Shown: positions 33,815-42,048, numbered from the stretch's first letter. The stretch is 64,000 nt of DNA from Patescibacteria group bacterium (GCA_004322365.1 SCTS01000003.1:1-64000); one strand, 5' to 3'. Notes: generated by a model not told the origin, from the letters alone. A program made the numbers and translations.

Positions 33815-33940
33815 CATGCAAAGACTTTGCATGGTACTCTCTTTCTCATCAAGGGCCGTAAACAAAGTTTTCGGCCACCCTCTTCGAAAAGATTACATAC
33901 AAAGAGTTGTATGATACTCTCTTTCTCAGTGAGGGCCGTT
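33815..33940 (+). repeat. Tandem 80-bp duplication of the tRNA-Ala promoter region
   Basis: Two copies, 80 bp apart, share TACTCTCTTTCTCA (33835-33848, 33915-33928) and AGGGCCGT, the last being the 5' end of the tRNA (33852-33859, 33932-33939). Each is preceded by a palindrome, CATGCAAAGACTTTGCATG (33815-33833) or CATACAAAGAGTTGTATG (33896-33913). The arms differ by a G-C to A-T swap that keeps the pairing. Confidence 0.8.
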
Positions 33941-34005
33941 AGCTCAATTGGTAGAGCGCCGCATTTGCAATGCGGAGGCAGCCGGTTCGAAACCGGCACG
34001 GTCCA
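33933..34005 (+). tRNA. tRNA-Ala (anticodon TGC)
   Basis: The acceptor stem GGGCCGT/ACGGTCC carries the G3-U70 pair diagnostic for alanine. The anticodon loop is TTTGCAA with TGC, the T arm is GCCGG-TTCGAAA-CCGGC, and A is the discriminator. CCA is not encoded. The pdxS gene starts 10 bp after it. Confidence 0.95.
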
Positions 34006-34014
34006 CAATAAAAG

Positions 34015-34923
34015 ATGAAAAAACCTAGTTCTCAAGTGAAAACAGGCACGTTCAAACTCAAGTCGGGTCTGGCCGATATGCTCAAAGGGGGTGTCATTAT
34101 GGATGTGGTAAATGCAGAGCATGCAAAAATAGCCGAAGATGCAGGAGCAGTTGCTGTGATGGCTCTAGAGCGAGTGCCATCAGACATCCGTGCAATGGGA
34201 GGTGTGGCTCGCATGTCTGACCCAAAGATGATTAAGGGAATACAGTCCGCTGTTACCATTCCCGTTATGGCAAAATGCAGAATAGGGCATTTTGTAGAGG
34301 CACAGGTACTTGAAGCTTTGAGTGTTGATTTTATTGATGAAAGCGAAGTGTTAACTCCTGCGGATGAGCAATTTCATATTTCAAAAGAAAATTTCACTAC
34401 GCCGTTTGTATGTGGTGCTCGTGATTTAGGGGAAGCTCTCAGAAGAATCTCTGAAGGTGCTGCAATGATACGAACTAAAGGTGAGGCAGGAAGTGGCAAT
34501 ATTGTGGAGGCAGTACGGCACATTCGTACGATGCAGAGCGGTATTGCCGAGCTTGTAGATCTTCTCGAAAAAAAGAATACAAAAAAATTACAAATGCTTG
34601 CTCGTGAGTATAGGGTTTCATATGAATTGGTTTTGAAAGTAGCGAAGCTTGGGCGATTGCCGGTAGTTAATTTTGCAGCGGGAGGCATTGCAACTCCTGC
34701 AGATGCGGCGCTCTGTATGCAACTTGGTGTTGACGGTGTGTTTGTAGGTTCGGGGATATTTAAGAGTTCAAACCCTAAAAAAACAGCCAGAGCCATTGTC
34801 GACTCTGTGGCTCACTTTAATGATGCAAAAAAGATTGCCTTAGCAAGTGAAGATGTAGGAGAGGCTATGAAGGGGCAAGAAATTTCAGCTCTCCAAACTC
34901 GTTTAGCAAGTCGTGGTATTTAG
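34015..34923 (+). CDS. pdxS: Pyridoxal 5'-phosphate synthase, lyase subunit
   Basis: PdxS makes PLP from ribose 5-phosphate, glyceraldehyde 3-phosphate and ammonia. The 302-aa barrel begins LKSGLADMLKGGVIMDVVNA and has MAKCRIGHFVEAQVLEAL (~84), whose Lys forms the substrate Schiff base, and MIRTKGEAGSGNIVEAVRH (~156), which carries the second Lys. The C-terminal VDGVFVGSGIFKSSNP phosphate site is intact. It works as a 12+12 complex with PdxT, encoded 7 bp downstream. De novo PLP synthesis is unusual for a reduced CPR genome. Confidence 0.96.
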   Translation: MKKPSSQVKTGTFKLKSGLADMLKGGVIMDVVNAEHAKIAEDAGAVAVMALERVPSDIRAMGGVARMSDPKMIKGIQSAVTIPVMAKCRIGHFVEAQVLEALSVDFIDESEVLTPADEQFHISKENFTTPFVCGARDLGEALRRISEGAAMIRTKGEAGSGNIVEAVRHIRTMQSGIAELVDLLEKKNTKKLQMLAREYRVSYELVLKVAKLGRLPVVNFAAGGIATPADAALCMQLGVDGVFVGSGIFKSSNPKKTARAIVDSVAHFNDAKKIALASEDVGEAMKGQEISALQTRLASRGI

Positions 34924-34930
34924 TGCTTCC

Positions 34931-35527
34931 ATGCAATCTCTTACGGTAGGTGTTCTCGCTCTCCATGGCGATGTTCGTGAGCATGTAGAGGCAATCAATG
35001 AAGCTGTAGTCAATCTAAAAATTTCAGTCATTGTAGTGCTTGTTCGTACGGCAGGTGACTTGGAAACGCTTGACGCTCTTATTATTCCTGGGGGTGAAAG
35101 CACTACACTGCAAAAACTGTGCGAGAGGGAAGGAATGTTTCAGAAAATGAAAAAAGTGAAGAATATATTTGGCACCTGCGCGGGGGCAATTCTTTTAGCA
35201 AAAGAAGTTTTACACGCATCTGAAGGTCAGAAAACGTTAGAGCTTGTTGATATTGAAGTAGATAGAAATGCCTACGGTCGACAGAATGAATCTTTTGAAA
35301 AGGTGATTAAGACTGAACTTGGTTCGATGAATGCTGTTTTTATTCGTGCCCCGAAGATTACTAGGGTAGGTAAAGGGGTTAAAGTACTTGCTAGAAATGG
35401 GGCTGAAATAATCGCCTGTGAAGAACGAGTTGGAGGCAGATACTATTTAGCGACATGCTTTCATCCAGAGTACACCTCCAGCACCTTTCATAAATATTTT
35501 TTAAAGGAGGCTTTGCGGAAGCGGTAG
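34931..35527 (+). CDS. pdxT: Pyridoxal 5'-phosphate synthase, glutaminase subunit
   Basis: PdxT releases ammonia from glutamine for PdxS. It is a class I glutamine amidotransferase: GVLALHGDVREHVEA (~7), IIPGGESTTLQKL (~47), the nucleophile Cys in FGTCAGAILLA (~82) and the His-Glu pair in CFHPEYTSS (~178). The ATG at 34931 is chosen; an in-frame extension overlaps pdxS. It is convergent with mltG, with only 6 bp between the stops and no obvious terminator. Confidence 0.95.
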   Translation: MQSLTVGVLALHGDVREHVEAINEAVVNLKISVIVVLVRTAGDLETLDALIIPGGESTTLQKLCEREGMFQKMKKVKNIFGTCAGAILLAKEVLHASEGQKTLELVDIEVDRNAYGRQNESFEKVIKTELGSMNAVFIRAPKITRVGKGVKVLARNGAEIIACEERVGGRYYLATCFHPEYTSSTFHKYFLKEALRKR

Positions 35528-35533
35528 GGTAAT

Positions 35534-36595
35534 TTATTTTCCTTGACCGTAATATTGTTTGAGAAGAGCAACATGCTCCTTGTAGGTTGCGGTGCAGTGG
35601 AAGCCTCCTTTTTTGTCATGGAAGTAGAAGATGCAATCTGTTTTTTTAGGATTAAGCGCTGCAACGACAGCGGCAACAGAAGGGCTTGCGATAGGAGTTG
35701 GCGGTAAACCAGAATTTAGATAGGTGTTGTAGCTTGATTTAATATATTTATCTTTTGGTGCAACTTTAGGCCACCATATATCGTTTTTTCCTTTGTTTGC
35801 AGAGCTTTTTGCATACTGAAGAGTTGCATCAATTTGGAGATTCATGTCATTCCAAATACGATTCCAGATTATGCCTGAGATTATTCGCATTTCATCAGGG
35901 TCGCTTGTCTCGCGCTCCAAGAGGGATGCAATGGTTAGTGCTGTCTCCAATGGAACTATTTGGGCAGTGGAGGTCGCATAGCGAGAAAGTATTGTGTTAT
36001 GAAAACGCTCATCCAAGGTTCGCTTGATAGCATCAAGATCATCACCGGCATTGACTTCATATGTCCCTGGGGCAAATTTACCCTCACCTAGAGTTGGGGC
36101 TTCCGTATTTGTATGGGTAAGAAACTCTGCGCGCTCTTCTCGACTCCAATCTAATGTTTTTCCAAAAGCTCGCGCAACCTCTTCTTGTCTATATCCCGGG
36201 TAAATGGTGACAAATTGCATTCCTGCTGCTCCGACAAGTGCATAGCCAGGCACGGAAGTGATGATGCTGGCGATAGTACCTAATATTCCCTTTGCCTTAA
36301 TAGAAGCAGCAGATAGTGAGGGGTTTTCTTTAGTAAAGAAGGCATCTACTTCTGCATTTTCGTTGATAGATCTTCCTTGTGGATTGACGCTGACAGGGAA
36401 AGGTTTAACTGTAGGAGTTACGATTTCTTGTTCCTGCTGTATTTGAAAGGAGAAAAAATAAGGGAATGAAAGAACTGCGATACCTATAACCACAGCAATT
36501 ACTGCACCCCAGAGCAGGAGTGGTTTTTTACTTGGCATTTTTTTCTTAGCCTTGATGTTTCGCGTCAAAGGTTTTGAGGCTGAGGAACTTGCCAT
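35534..36595 (-). CDS. mltG: Endolytic murein transglycosylase (YceG-like)
   Basis: MltG cuts nascent glycan strands at the membrane. The protein has a basic N-terminal tail, one membrane segment (~23-43), a variable region, and the YceG domain with LTIASLLERETSDPDEMRII (catalytic Glu in LLERE) and SSYNTYLNSGLPPTPIASPS, the family hallmark. The C-terminus has FHCTATYKEHVALLKQY. TATACT (plus-strand 36603-36608) lies 7 nt before the start codon, so the mRNA is probably leaderless. Confidence 0.92.
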   Translation of the reverse strand: MASSSASKPLTRNIKAKKKMPSKKPLLLWGAVIAVVIGIAVLSFPYFFSFQIQQEQEIVTPTVKPFPVSVNPQGRSINENAEVDAFFTKENPSLSAASIKAKGILGTIASIITSVPGYALVGAAGMQFVTIYPGYRQEEVARAFGKTLDWSREERAEFLTHTNTEAPTLGEGKFAPGTYEVNAGDDLDAIKRTLDERFHNTILSRYATSTAQIVPLETALTIASLLERETSDPDEMRIISGIIWNRIWNDMNLQIDATLQYAKSSANKGKNDIWWPKVAPKDKYIKSSYNTYLNSGLPPTPIASPSVAAVVAALNPKKTDCIFYFHDKKGGFHCTATYKEHVALLKQYYGQGK

Positions 36596-36624
36596 ACGAT
36601 ACAGTATAACGCTAGGAATGGATT

Positions 36625-37581
36625 CTAATCAGTTTCAAAAAGCTCACTCAATGATTCACCATTATTTAGGCGATTAATAGCATTTCCAAAAATTTCACCC
36701 ACAGAAATAACTTCTATTTTCTGAGACAGTGTTTGCGTTTGAAGAACGCTGTCAGTTATGAATATTTTTTTAACGGGTGAGCGGTCAATGGCGGACATGG
36801 CACTTCCTGAAAGTATGCCGTGCGTAGCTGCAGCGTAGACTTCTTTTGCGCCGTTCTCCATAAGTAGAGCAGAGGCTTTTTCAAGAGTTCCACAGGTATC
36901 AAACATATCATCAATAATGAGTGCGATTTTGCCTTTTACATCGCCGACAAGTTTCATTGCCGTTACCTGATTGGGAATTTCGCGTTGTTTGTGAATAATT
37001 GCAAGATCTACATTTTTTGTTAATCGTTTTGCATATGATTGTGCACGACTTACACCGCCGACATCAGGTGACACGACCACGAGCTCCTCTTTTGCTAATG
37101 CGTCAGCAAAGAAGGACTGGAAGAAAGATATAAATACAGGTCGGGCGTATAAGTAATCAACGTTGGTGTCCCTGAAGAATCCGCCAATGGCATCTGTATG
37201 TAAGTCCATTGCCAAAATTTTATCGGTACCGAGTGTTTCAAGGAGTACTGCAACTACCCGAGCGGAAATTGGTTCACGAGGCTTTGCTTTCCTCTCCTGC
37301 CGTGCGTATCCCATGTAGGGGAGTACGACGGTGATTTCTCGCGCAGACGCACCACGCGCGGCTTCAACAGCGAGGAATAAGCGCATCCAGTTTTCAGCAG
37401 GTGGGTTAGTGGATTGAACAAGAAATACACTCTTTCCACGAAGATTCTCCATAAACTGAACATGCTGTTCGCCGTCAGAGAATGTTTTTAGTTTTATTTT
37501 CCCCAAGGAGGTGCCGAGCTTTGATGCAATTTTTTCAGCAAGAGGGTCGTTCGAGCCGAGGCTGAATATTGCGTAGTCCAT
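36625..37581 (-). CDS. prs: Ribose-phosphate pyrophosphokinase
   Basis: Prs makes PRPP for nucleotide, His and Trp synthesis. The 318-aa protein shows TFSDGEQHVQFMENLRGKSV, VVLPYMGYARQERKAKPREP (~95, catalytic loop), AMDLHTDAIGGFF and the PRPP-binding site VALIIDDMFDTCGT written here as IALIIDDMFDTCGT (~222). The start at 37581 (MDYAIFSLG) is preferred; TATACT (plus-strand 37590-37595) lies 8 nt before it. The phosphate product of Prs chemistry starts from ribose 5-phosphate, also the PdxS substrate. Confidence 0.95.
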   Translation of the reverse strand: MDYAIFSLGSNDPLAEKIASKLGTSLGKIKLKTFSDGEQHVQFMENLRGKSVFLVQSTNPPAENWMRLFLAVEAARGASAREITVVLPYMGYARQERKAKPREPISARVVAVLLETLGTDKILAMDLHTDAIGGFFRDTNVDYLYARPVFISFFQSFFADALAKEELVVVSPDVGGVSRAQSYAKRLTKNVDLAIIHKQREIPNQVTAMKLVGDVKGKIALIIDDMFDTCGTLEKASALLMENGAKEVYAAATHGILSGSAMSAIDRSPVKKIFITDSVLQTQTLSQKIEVISVGEIFGNAINRLNNGESLSELFETD

Positions 37582-37706
37582 TAGTGGGGAGTATATCAAG
37601 AACTGTGTCTAATGTGTAACATTTTCCTCTTTGCGTGGGTTTATGTATTTAGTACTAGGATGCATGCGTAAAGGTGTCCCGTGTCTTATACTGCTTTAAT
37701 ACACTC

Positions 37707-38135
37707 ATGATTATCGTAAACCAACTCACTGAGGTTTCAGATCAAAACATACAGGAACTAGAGCTTCTCTCGGGTATGTTGCATGGCGATGAACGAAAAT
37801 CATCGGCAGACGAAATTGCCCGCATACTCGGCAACCCTTCTATTATTTTTGTTGTTGCAAAAGACTCTGAACGCATTATAGGAATGGGTGCGCTCTATAT
37901 ACATCAGAAAGTTGGTAAAATAGGGTCATATATAGAAGATGTCATTGTTGATAGTGCGTACCGTGGACAAGGGTTAGGTAAAAAAATAGTACAAGCTCTC
38001 ATTGATGGGGCACGCGAGCGGGGAGTGGTATCAATTTCACTTACCTCACGACCAGAAAGAATTGCAGCGCATACTTTGTATGAAAAACTTGGTTTTAAAA
38101 AATATGACACAAATGTTTTTAGAATTACCCTCTAA
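37707..38135 (+). CDS. GNAT-family N-acetyltransferase
   Basis: This 142-aa protein is a single GNAT domain. The acetyl-CoA site is IEDVIVDSAYRGQGLGKKIVQ (quoted from VDSAYRGQGLGKKI, ~89-102), and the last conserved block is AAHTLYEKLGFKKYDTNVF. The acceptor is unknown; it could be a small amine or a protein N-terminus. A start at ATG 37707 fits the family better than the in-frame upstream extension. It is 12 bp upstream of aclB, but a functional link is not evident. Confidence 0.85.
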   Translation: MIIVNQLTEVSDQNIQELELLSGMLHGDERKSSADEIARILGNPSIIFVVAKDSERIIGMGALYIHQKVGKIGSYIEDVIVDSAYRGQGLGKKIVQALIDGARERGVVSISLTSRPERIAAHTLYEKLGFKKYDTNVFRITL

Positions 38136-38147
38136 TAGCTAGCTCTA

Positions 38148-39293
38148 ATGTCACGGGTAAAAATTACGGAATATCGAGCTAAGAAACTCATTCTCGGAGA
38201 TTCATATACGGGAGTTTCTATTCACAATGGGAAAATTGTACTTCCGAAAAGTGGGCGATTTGTTGCAAAGGTTGATCAAGGTATTAAGAAGCGTTTTAAG
38301 CAGGGGCTTGTTGCCGTGGATGGTACATCCACGGCAATTTCTAAAAGTGTCTCTTTGTGGAGGAAAAAAGGTTTCTCTCATTTTCTTGTTGAGCCGTATG
38401 TACCGCATGAGGAGTCTGAAGAGCAGTACCTTTCTTTAGAGCGGGTGCGCACGGGAATACGAATATTGCATGCATCTGCTGGCGGTATTGATATTGAAGC
38501 GCATCCCGAGCTTGTGAAAACATATCTCATAAATCCAGCACTACCATATACGATAGTGCCGGGCATCCCAGAAAAATTCTTGAAACATCTTGTGGAGGTG
38601 TTTGAGAAGAACTTTTTCTCGTTTCTTGAAATTAATCCACTCGTTGTTCGGGGAGACGAAGTATATATCCTCGATGCAGCGGTGCTCGTCGACAGCGCGG
38701 GAATATTTTTCGTCAAAAATGGATGGAGTGAAGACGATATTGTTGAGGGAAAGGCACGACATATTGCTGAAGAAAAAGTGCAGGCACTTCAAAAAACTAC
38801 CCCTGCCTCTTTGAAACTCACCATTTTGCACCCTGATGGAGGTTTGTTTTTTCTGCTTTCAGGTGGTGGTGGAAGTATTGTTATTGCGGATGAGGCAGAA
38901 CTTAATGGTGTGGGTCGCTCCATTGGCAATTATGGAGAATATAGCGGTGGTCCAACTCGGGAAGAAACACATCTCTACGCACGAGAGGTGATCCAGCTAT
39001 TACTTAATTCACCTGCAAAGAAGAAAGCCCTCGTGATTGCTGGAGGTATTGCAAATTTTACCGATATTAAATCAACTTTTAGAGGTGTCGTTGATGCCTT
39101 GTCAGAGTACACGGGCACTCTCCGGAGAAAAGGTGTAAAAGTATTTGTGCGTCGTGGTGGGCCACATGAAAAGGAGGGACTTTTGTATATGGAGGAGTAT
39201 TTAAAAAAGGAAAAATTATTTGGTTCAGTGTATGGCTCTGAGGCAGTGATTACGAGTGCAGTGGACGATGCGATAGCATTTATAAAAAAATGA
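38148..39293 (+). CDS. aclB: ATP-citrate lyase, small (ATP-grasp) subunit
   Basis: Together with AclA this enzyme cleaves citrate, with CoA and ATP, to acetyl-CoA and oxaloacetate. The 381-aa protein aligns with the N-terminal part of animal ACLY: EINPLVVRGDEVYILDAAVLVD (in pieces, ~158), then SLKLTILHPDGG, GGGGSIVIAD, NYGEYSGGPTREET, IAGGIANFTDIKSTFRGVVDAL and VFVRRGGPHEKEGL. This is the citrate-binding and nucleotide-binding half. The gene order aclB-aclA with a 4-bp overlap is that of green sulfur bacteria. The N-terminal ~40 residues are more divergent. Confidence 0.9.
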   Translation: MSRVKITEYRAKKLILGDSYTGVSIHNGKIVLPKSGRFVAKVDQGIKKRFKQGLVAVDGTSTAISKSVSLWRKKGFSHFLVEPYVPHEESEEQYLSLERVRTGIRILHASAGGIDIEAHPELVKTYLINPALPYTIVPGIPEKFLKHLVEVFEKNFFSFLEINPLVVRGDEVYILDAAVLVDSAGIFFVKNGWSEDDIVEGKARHIAEEKVQALQKTTPASLKLTILHPDGGLFFLLSGGGGSIVIADEAELNGVGRSIGNYGEYSGGPTREETHLYAREVIQLLLNSPAKKKALVIAGGIANFTDIKSTFRGVVDALSEYTGTLRRKGVKVFVRRGGPHEKEGLLYMEEYLKKEKLFGSVYGSEAVITSAVDDAIAFIKK

Positions 39294-41095
39294 ACATACT
39301 TGAATTAACACGGAAAGGAAGAACAAAGGTTCTCGTCATAGGGAATCATTCAGGCATTATTCAGTCGATGCTTGATTTTGATTTTCTTTCAGGTAAAGAC
39401 ATTCCTTCTGTGCTGGGGATAGTTGCAGGGAATCGCAAAGCAGAAAAATATTTTTTTGGCACTAAAGAAATTTTGTTGCCATGTTATAAAAACATTCAAA
39501 TTGCTTCGGAAGTCCTAGGTTCAAAAGTCGATTGGATGCTTAATCTTCAGTCAGGACGGCGTACATTTGAATCAACGGTTTCCTTTTTTGATTTTTTCCC
39601 AAAATCACTTGGGGCACACATATTTGCAGAAAATGTTCCAGAAAGTCATGCAACTGAGCTCATCTCTCGTTTTGGTAAAAAATATTTCATTGTGGGGCCT
39701 TCAGGAGTTGGGTTGTTGGTGCCGAACGCATTAAAGCTTGGTGCCATTGGTGGTGTTGATGCGGTGCAAATTAAATCTGGAGCACTGACAAGTGCTGGAA
39801 ATATTGCGGTTGGTTCAACCTCTGGAGGGATGACTAATGAGTTGATTCATGCAGTTGCGCGTGCTGGGAAAAGGCTCTCGTTTGCCATAGCTATTGGTGG
39901 GGATAGATTTCCCGTTGTTTCTTTAACGCAAATATTTGCACTCGCTGAAGCAGATTCTCAAACAGAAGGATTTGTATATTTTGGAGAGCTTGGCGGTGTA
40001 GATGAATATGAAATTATTGAGCTCATTAAGGCAAAAAAGTTTACCAAACCCCTCGTTGCCTACATTGCAGGAATCATAGATGAAGCATTTGATGAACATG
40101 TGCAATTTGGGCATGCAAAAGCACTCGTTCAGACAATGGACGAAAGCGCTCGTGCAAAGCGTGAGGCACTTCGCAGTGTTGGTGTTATTGCTCCTGATAC
40201 ATTTCCTCAGTTTCTTGATGCGCTTCAAAAACTTCCCGGAGGCGCGTATACTGCTGAGGAAATGGACATTCAACCGCTCCAAGGGCGCCAGAAAAGCATT
40301 CTTTCAACGAGAAAGGTTTTGGATATAGATGAGGGTCGTGTTTTTGTAAAAGGAAAAAAGCTTTTGAAAGGCAAAGAAAATGCGTTTGTTGACGCTACCT
40401 TGGGGGCTCTTCTAGGGAAACCAGTACGCTCTCCAGTAACACGAGCTTTTACCGAAGCCGTTTTTGAAATGCTCATAGACCATGGAGGAAATGTATCAGG
40501 AGCAGTGAACACTATGATTACTGCCCGTGCAGGGAAAGATCTTGTTTCGTCTTTAGCCTCAGGTCTTCTCACAGTGGGCCCTCGTTTTGGTGGAGCAATA
40601 AACGAAGCAGCTCGTTTGTGGATTCTAGGTGTGGTGTCGCAAAAAACAGGTTTGGGGTTTGTAGCTGAAAAAGCAAAAGCAGGAGAGCTGATTTTAGGTA
40701 TTGGGCATAAGAAATACCGCGTTGGGTTGGCAGATCCTCGAGTGAAAGCTCTTGCTGAATTCGCAACGCTTCTTAAAAAGCATCCGCATTATGATTTTGC
40801 ACGGAGTGTTGAGAAAGCAACAACTTCAAAAAATGGAAAATTGATTTTAAACATTGACGGCGCTATTGCGGCATTACTTCTGGATATTTTGAGTGAGTGC
40901 GAAGGAATGAGCGAGCGGGAACTCCAAGAGCTTGCTGACGCAGAATTCTTTAATGCATTTTTTGTTATCCCTCGTTCCGTTGGTTTCATTGCACATTTCA
41001 TGGAACAAAAGAAAAACGATGAAGGTTTGTTCCGTCTCCCCGATGAACTACTGTTTGTGAGAGAAGAGACTCCAAAGAAAAATAAGAAGAAATAA
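39290..41095 (+). CDS. aclA: ATP-citrate lyase, large subunit (CoA-ligase plus citrate-synthase-like)
   Basis: This 601-aa subunit has the CoA-binding/ligase half (MLDFDFLSGKDIPSVLGIV, GPSGVGLLVPNALKLG, AVGSTSGGMTNELIHAVA) and the phosphohistidine His275 in VQFGHAKALVQ. A citrate-synthase-like half follows: IDHGGNVSGAVNTMITARAG, KDLVSSLASGLLTVGPRFGG and GIGHKKYRVGLADPRV with the catalytic His473. In animal ACLY the next residues are GHRV; here GHKK. All domains of a functional lyase are present. Its physiological direction (acetyl-CoA supply or a fragment of the reductive TCA cycle) cannot be decided because no other cycle gene is in the window. Confidence 0.92.
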   Translation: MNILELTRKGRTKVLVIGNHSGIIQSMLDFDFLSGKDIPSVLGIVAGNRKAEKYFFGTKEILLPCYKNIQIASEVLGSKVDWMLNLQSGRRTFESTVSFFDFFPKSLGAHIFAENVPESHATELISRFGKKYFIVGPSGVGLLVPNALKLGAIGGVDAVQIKSGALTSAGNIAVGSTSGGMTNELIHAVARAGKRLSFAIAIGGDRFPVVSLTQIFALAEADSQTEGFVYFGELGGVDEYEIIELIKAKKFTKPLVAYIAGIIDEAFDEHVQFGHAKALVQTMDESARAKREALRSVGVIAPDTFPQFLDALQKLPGGAYTAEEMDIQPLQGRQKSILSTRKVLDIDEGRVFVKGKKLLKGKENAFVDATLGALLGKPVRSPVTRAFTEAVFEMLIDHGGNVSGAVNTMITARAGKDLVSSLASGLLTVGPRFGGAINEAARLWILGVVSQKTGLGFVAEKAKAGELILGIGHKKYRVGLADPRVKALAEFATLLKKHPHYDFARSVEKATTSKNGKLILNIDGAIAALLLDILSECEGMSERELQELADAEFFNAFFVIPRSVGFIAHFMEQKKNDEGLFRLPDELLFVREETPKKNKKK

Positions 41096-41145
41096 TTCCT
41101 GTTCCGTAGCCACTTGTTCTGAGTTATTATTGTCTCTACAGTATC

Positions 41146-41218
41146 GGGCGGTTAGCTCAGTTGGTAGAGCGTTCCCTTCACACGGGAGAGGTCACAGGTT
41201 CGAATCCTGTATCGCCCA
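41146..41218 (+). tRNA. tRNA-Val (anticodon CAC)
   Basis: Acceptor GGGCGGT/ATCGCCC, anticodon stem CCC-TTCACAC-GGG with CAC, T arm ACAGG-TTCGAAT-CCTGT, discriminator A; CCA is not encoded. The 3' end is followed at once by a 10-bp hairpin (CCACACATAA/TTATGTGTGG) that shares bases with the tRNA. Confidence 0.95.
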
Positions 41219-41352
41219 CACATAATTTATTATGTGTGGCAGGATGAGAATGCCGGAGCGATGTTTTTAGTTTCGAAAAACCGTGAGGCGGGGTTGCGAC
41301 CAAAGCGAGCGACGACGAGCTTTGAGTTGTGACCGAATCCTGTATCGCCCAC
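41201..41352 (+). repeat. Direct duplication of the tRNA-Val 3' end
   Basis: The 19 bp CGAATCCTGTATCGCCCAC at 41201-41219 (T arm and acceptor strand of tRNA-Val) recurs exactly at 41334-41352. The 114 bp between holds a hairpin directly at the tRNA end, GTTTTT/AAAAAC and CAAAGC/GCTTTG stems, and no ORF. A 3'-tRNA duplication is the usual footprint of an integrated element. Confidence 0.85.
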
Positions 41353-41386
41353 CAGTTCTTTTAAATTCTAATTTTCTTCCTCATTT

Positions 41387-41460
41387 CGGGGCGGAGTATG
41401 CCGGTAGTACATACGATTCGGGTTCGTATAGACCGAGTTCGATTCTCGGCGCCCCGACCA
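41387..41460 (+). tRNA. tRNA-Pro (anticodon CGG)
   Basis: The acceptor stem CGGGGCG/CGCCCCG has the C1-G72 pair typical of proline. The anticodon arm is TACGA-TTCGGGT-TCGTA, the T arm is CCGAG-TTCGATT-CTCGG, and CCA is encoded (41458-41460), unlike its neighbours. The D stem is short (GTA/TAC). Confidence 0.9.
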
Positions 41461-41487
41461 TAGAGGTAAAACATATTTTTTATTCAT

Positions 41488-41558
41488 GGGCCTATAGTCA
41501 AGTGGTACGATGCTACATTCGCATTGTAGAGGCGCGAGTTCGATTCTCGCTAGGTCCA
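41488..41558 (+). tRNA. tRNA-Ala (anticodon CGC)
   Basis: Acceptor GGGCCTA/TAGGTCC with the G3-U70 alanine identity pair, anticodon arm CTACA-TTCGCAT-TGTAG with CGC, T arm GCGAG-TTCGATT-CTCGC, discriminator A, no encoded CCA. Downstream lie hairpins with ATGCGC/GCGCAT and GTCGCATC/GATGCGAC arms. Confidence 0.92.
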
Positions 41559-41712
41559 CAGAAATAATGCGCAAAGCGCATATATTTCGTAGGATGTCGC
41601 ATCCCTGATGCGACGCCACAAAGTTATCATTTGTGCTCCAGGGAGCAGGGCTCGCAGGAACTCTTTCAAAAAGAATAGTGACCTGAGGTCCAATTCTCTT
41701 TCTCGCACACTC

Positions 41713-41784
41713 GCTTTCATCGTTCAATGGATAGGACATCTCCCTCCGAAGGAGAAAATCCAGGTTCGACTCCTGGTGAGAGCA
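41713..41784 (+). tRNA. tRNA-Arg (anticodon CCG)
   Basis: Acceptor GCTTTCA/TGAGAGC, anticodon arm TCTCC-CTCCGAA-GGAGA with CCG, T arm CCAGG-TTCGACT-CCTGG, discriminator A. The 3' end is the left arm of a ~20-bp inverted repeat reaching 41830. The upstream gap 41559-41712 has no ORF. Confidence 0.93.
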
Positions 41785-42048
41785 CAAACAAAAACTAACC
41801 GCGCAAGCGATTATTTTTGTTTGTGCTCTCGAGGATGTCTGGGAGACATCCGTGCAGGAATCGAATACCTTGCGAGCATTTTTTCTGAACTTCCGAAAAA
41901 ACCACGTACTCCAAGAGTCATTCTGCTGAATGAGGTGTACAGCTCCTGTAAAGGGACTTTTCAGAAACTGCGTTCGGACGAAATGAAAACTGCGTTTTCG
42001 TTTCGCTCCTCGCTTGTTTCTGTAAGGAGAGACTCCTGGTGAGAGCAC
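41768..42048 (+). repeat. Direct duplication of the tRNA-Arg 3' end
   Basis: GACTCCTGGTGAGAGCAC at 41768-41785 (3' end of tRNA-Arg) recurs exactly at 42031-42048. An inverted copy of the same acceptor region (GTTTGTGCTCTC) ends near 41830, pairing with GAGAGCACAAAC at the tRNA end. The intervening 245 bp carry no convincing gene. The layout parallels that at tRNA-Val. Confidence 0.85.

Noticed and set aside
38148..41095. Succinyl-CoA synthetase instead of ATP-citrate lyase
   Set aside because: The second protein carries a full citrate-synthase-like domain (GGNVSGAVNTMITARAGKD) that succinyl-CoA synthetase lacks.
41279..41352. Fifth tRNA gene ending in ATCGCCCAC
   Set aside because: Only the 3' 19 bases are tRNA-like; there is no matching 5' acceptor strand or anticodon arm.
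41608..42042. 144-codon plus-strand frame over tRNA-Arg
   Set aside because: It reads through the tRNA-Arg gene and its 3' duplication; composition is not protein-like.
41368..42048. Long open frames across the tRNA cluster on both strands
   Set aside because: They run through three tRNA genes and repeat units and show no domain.
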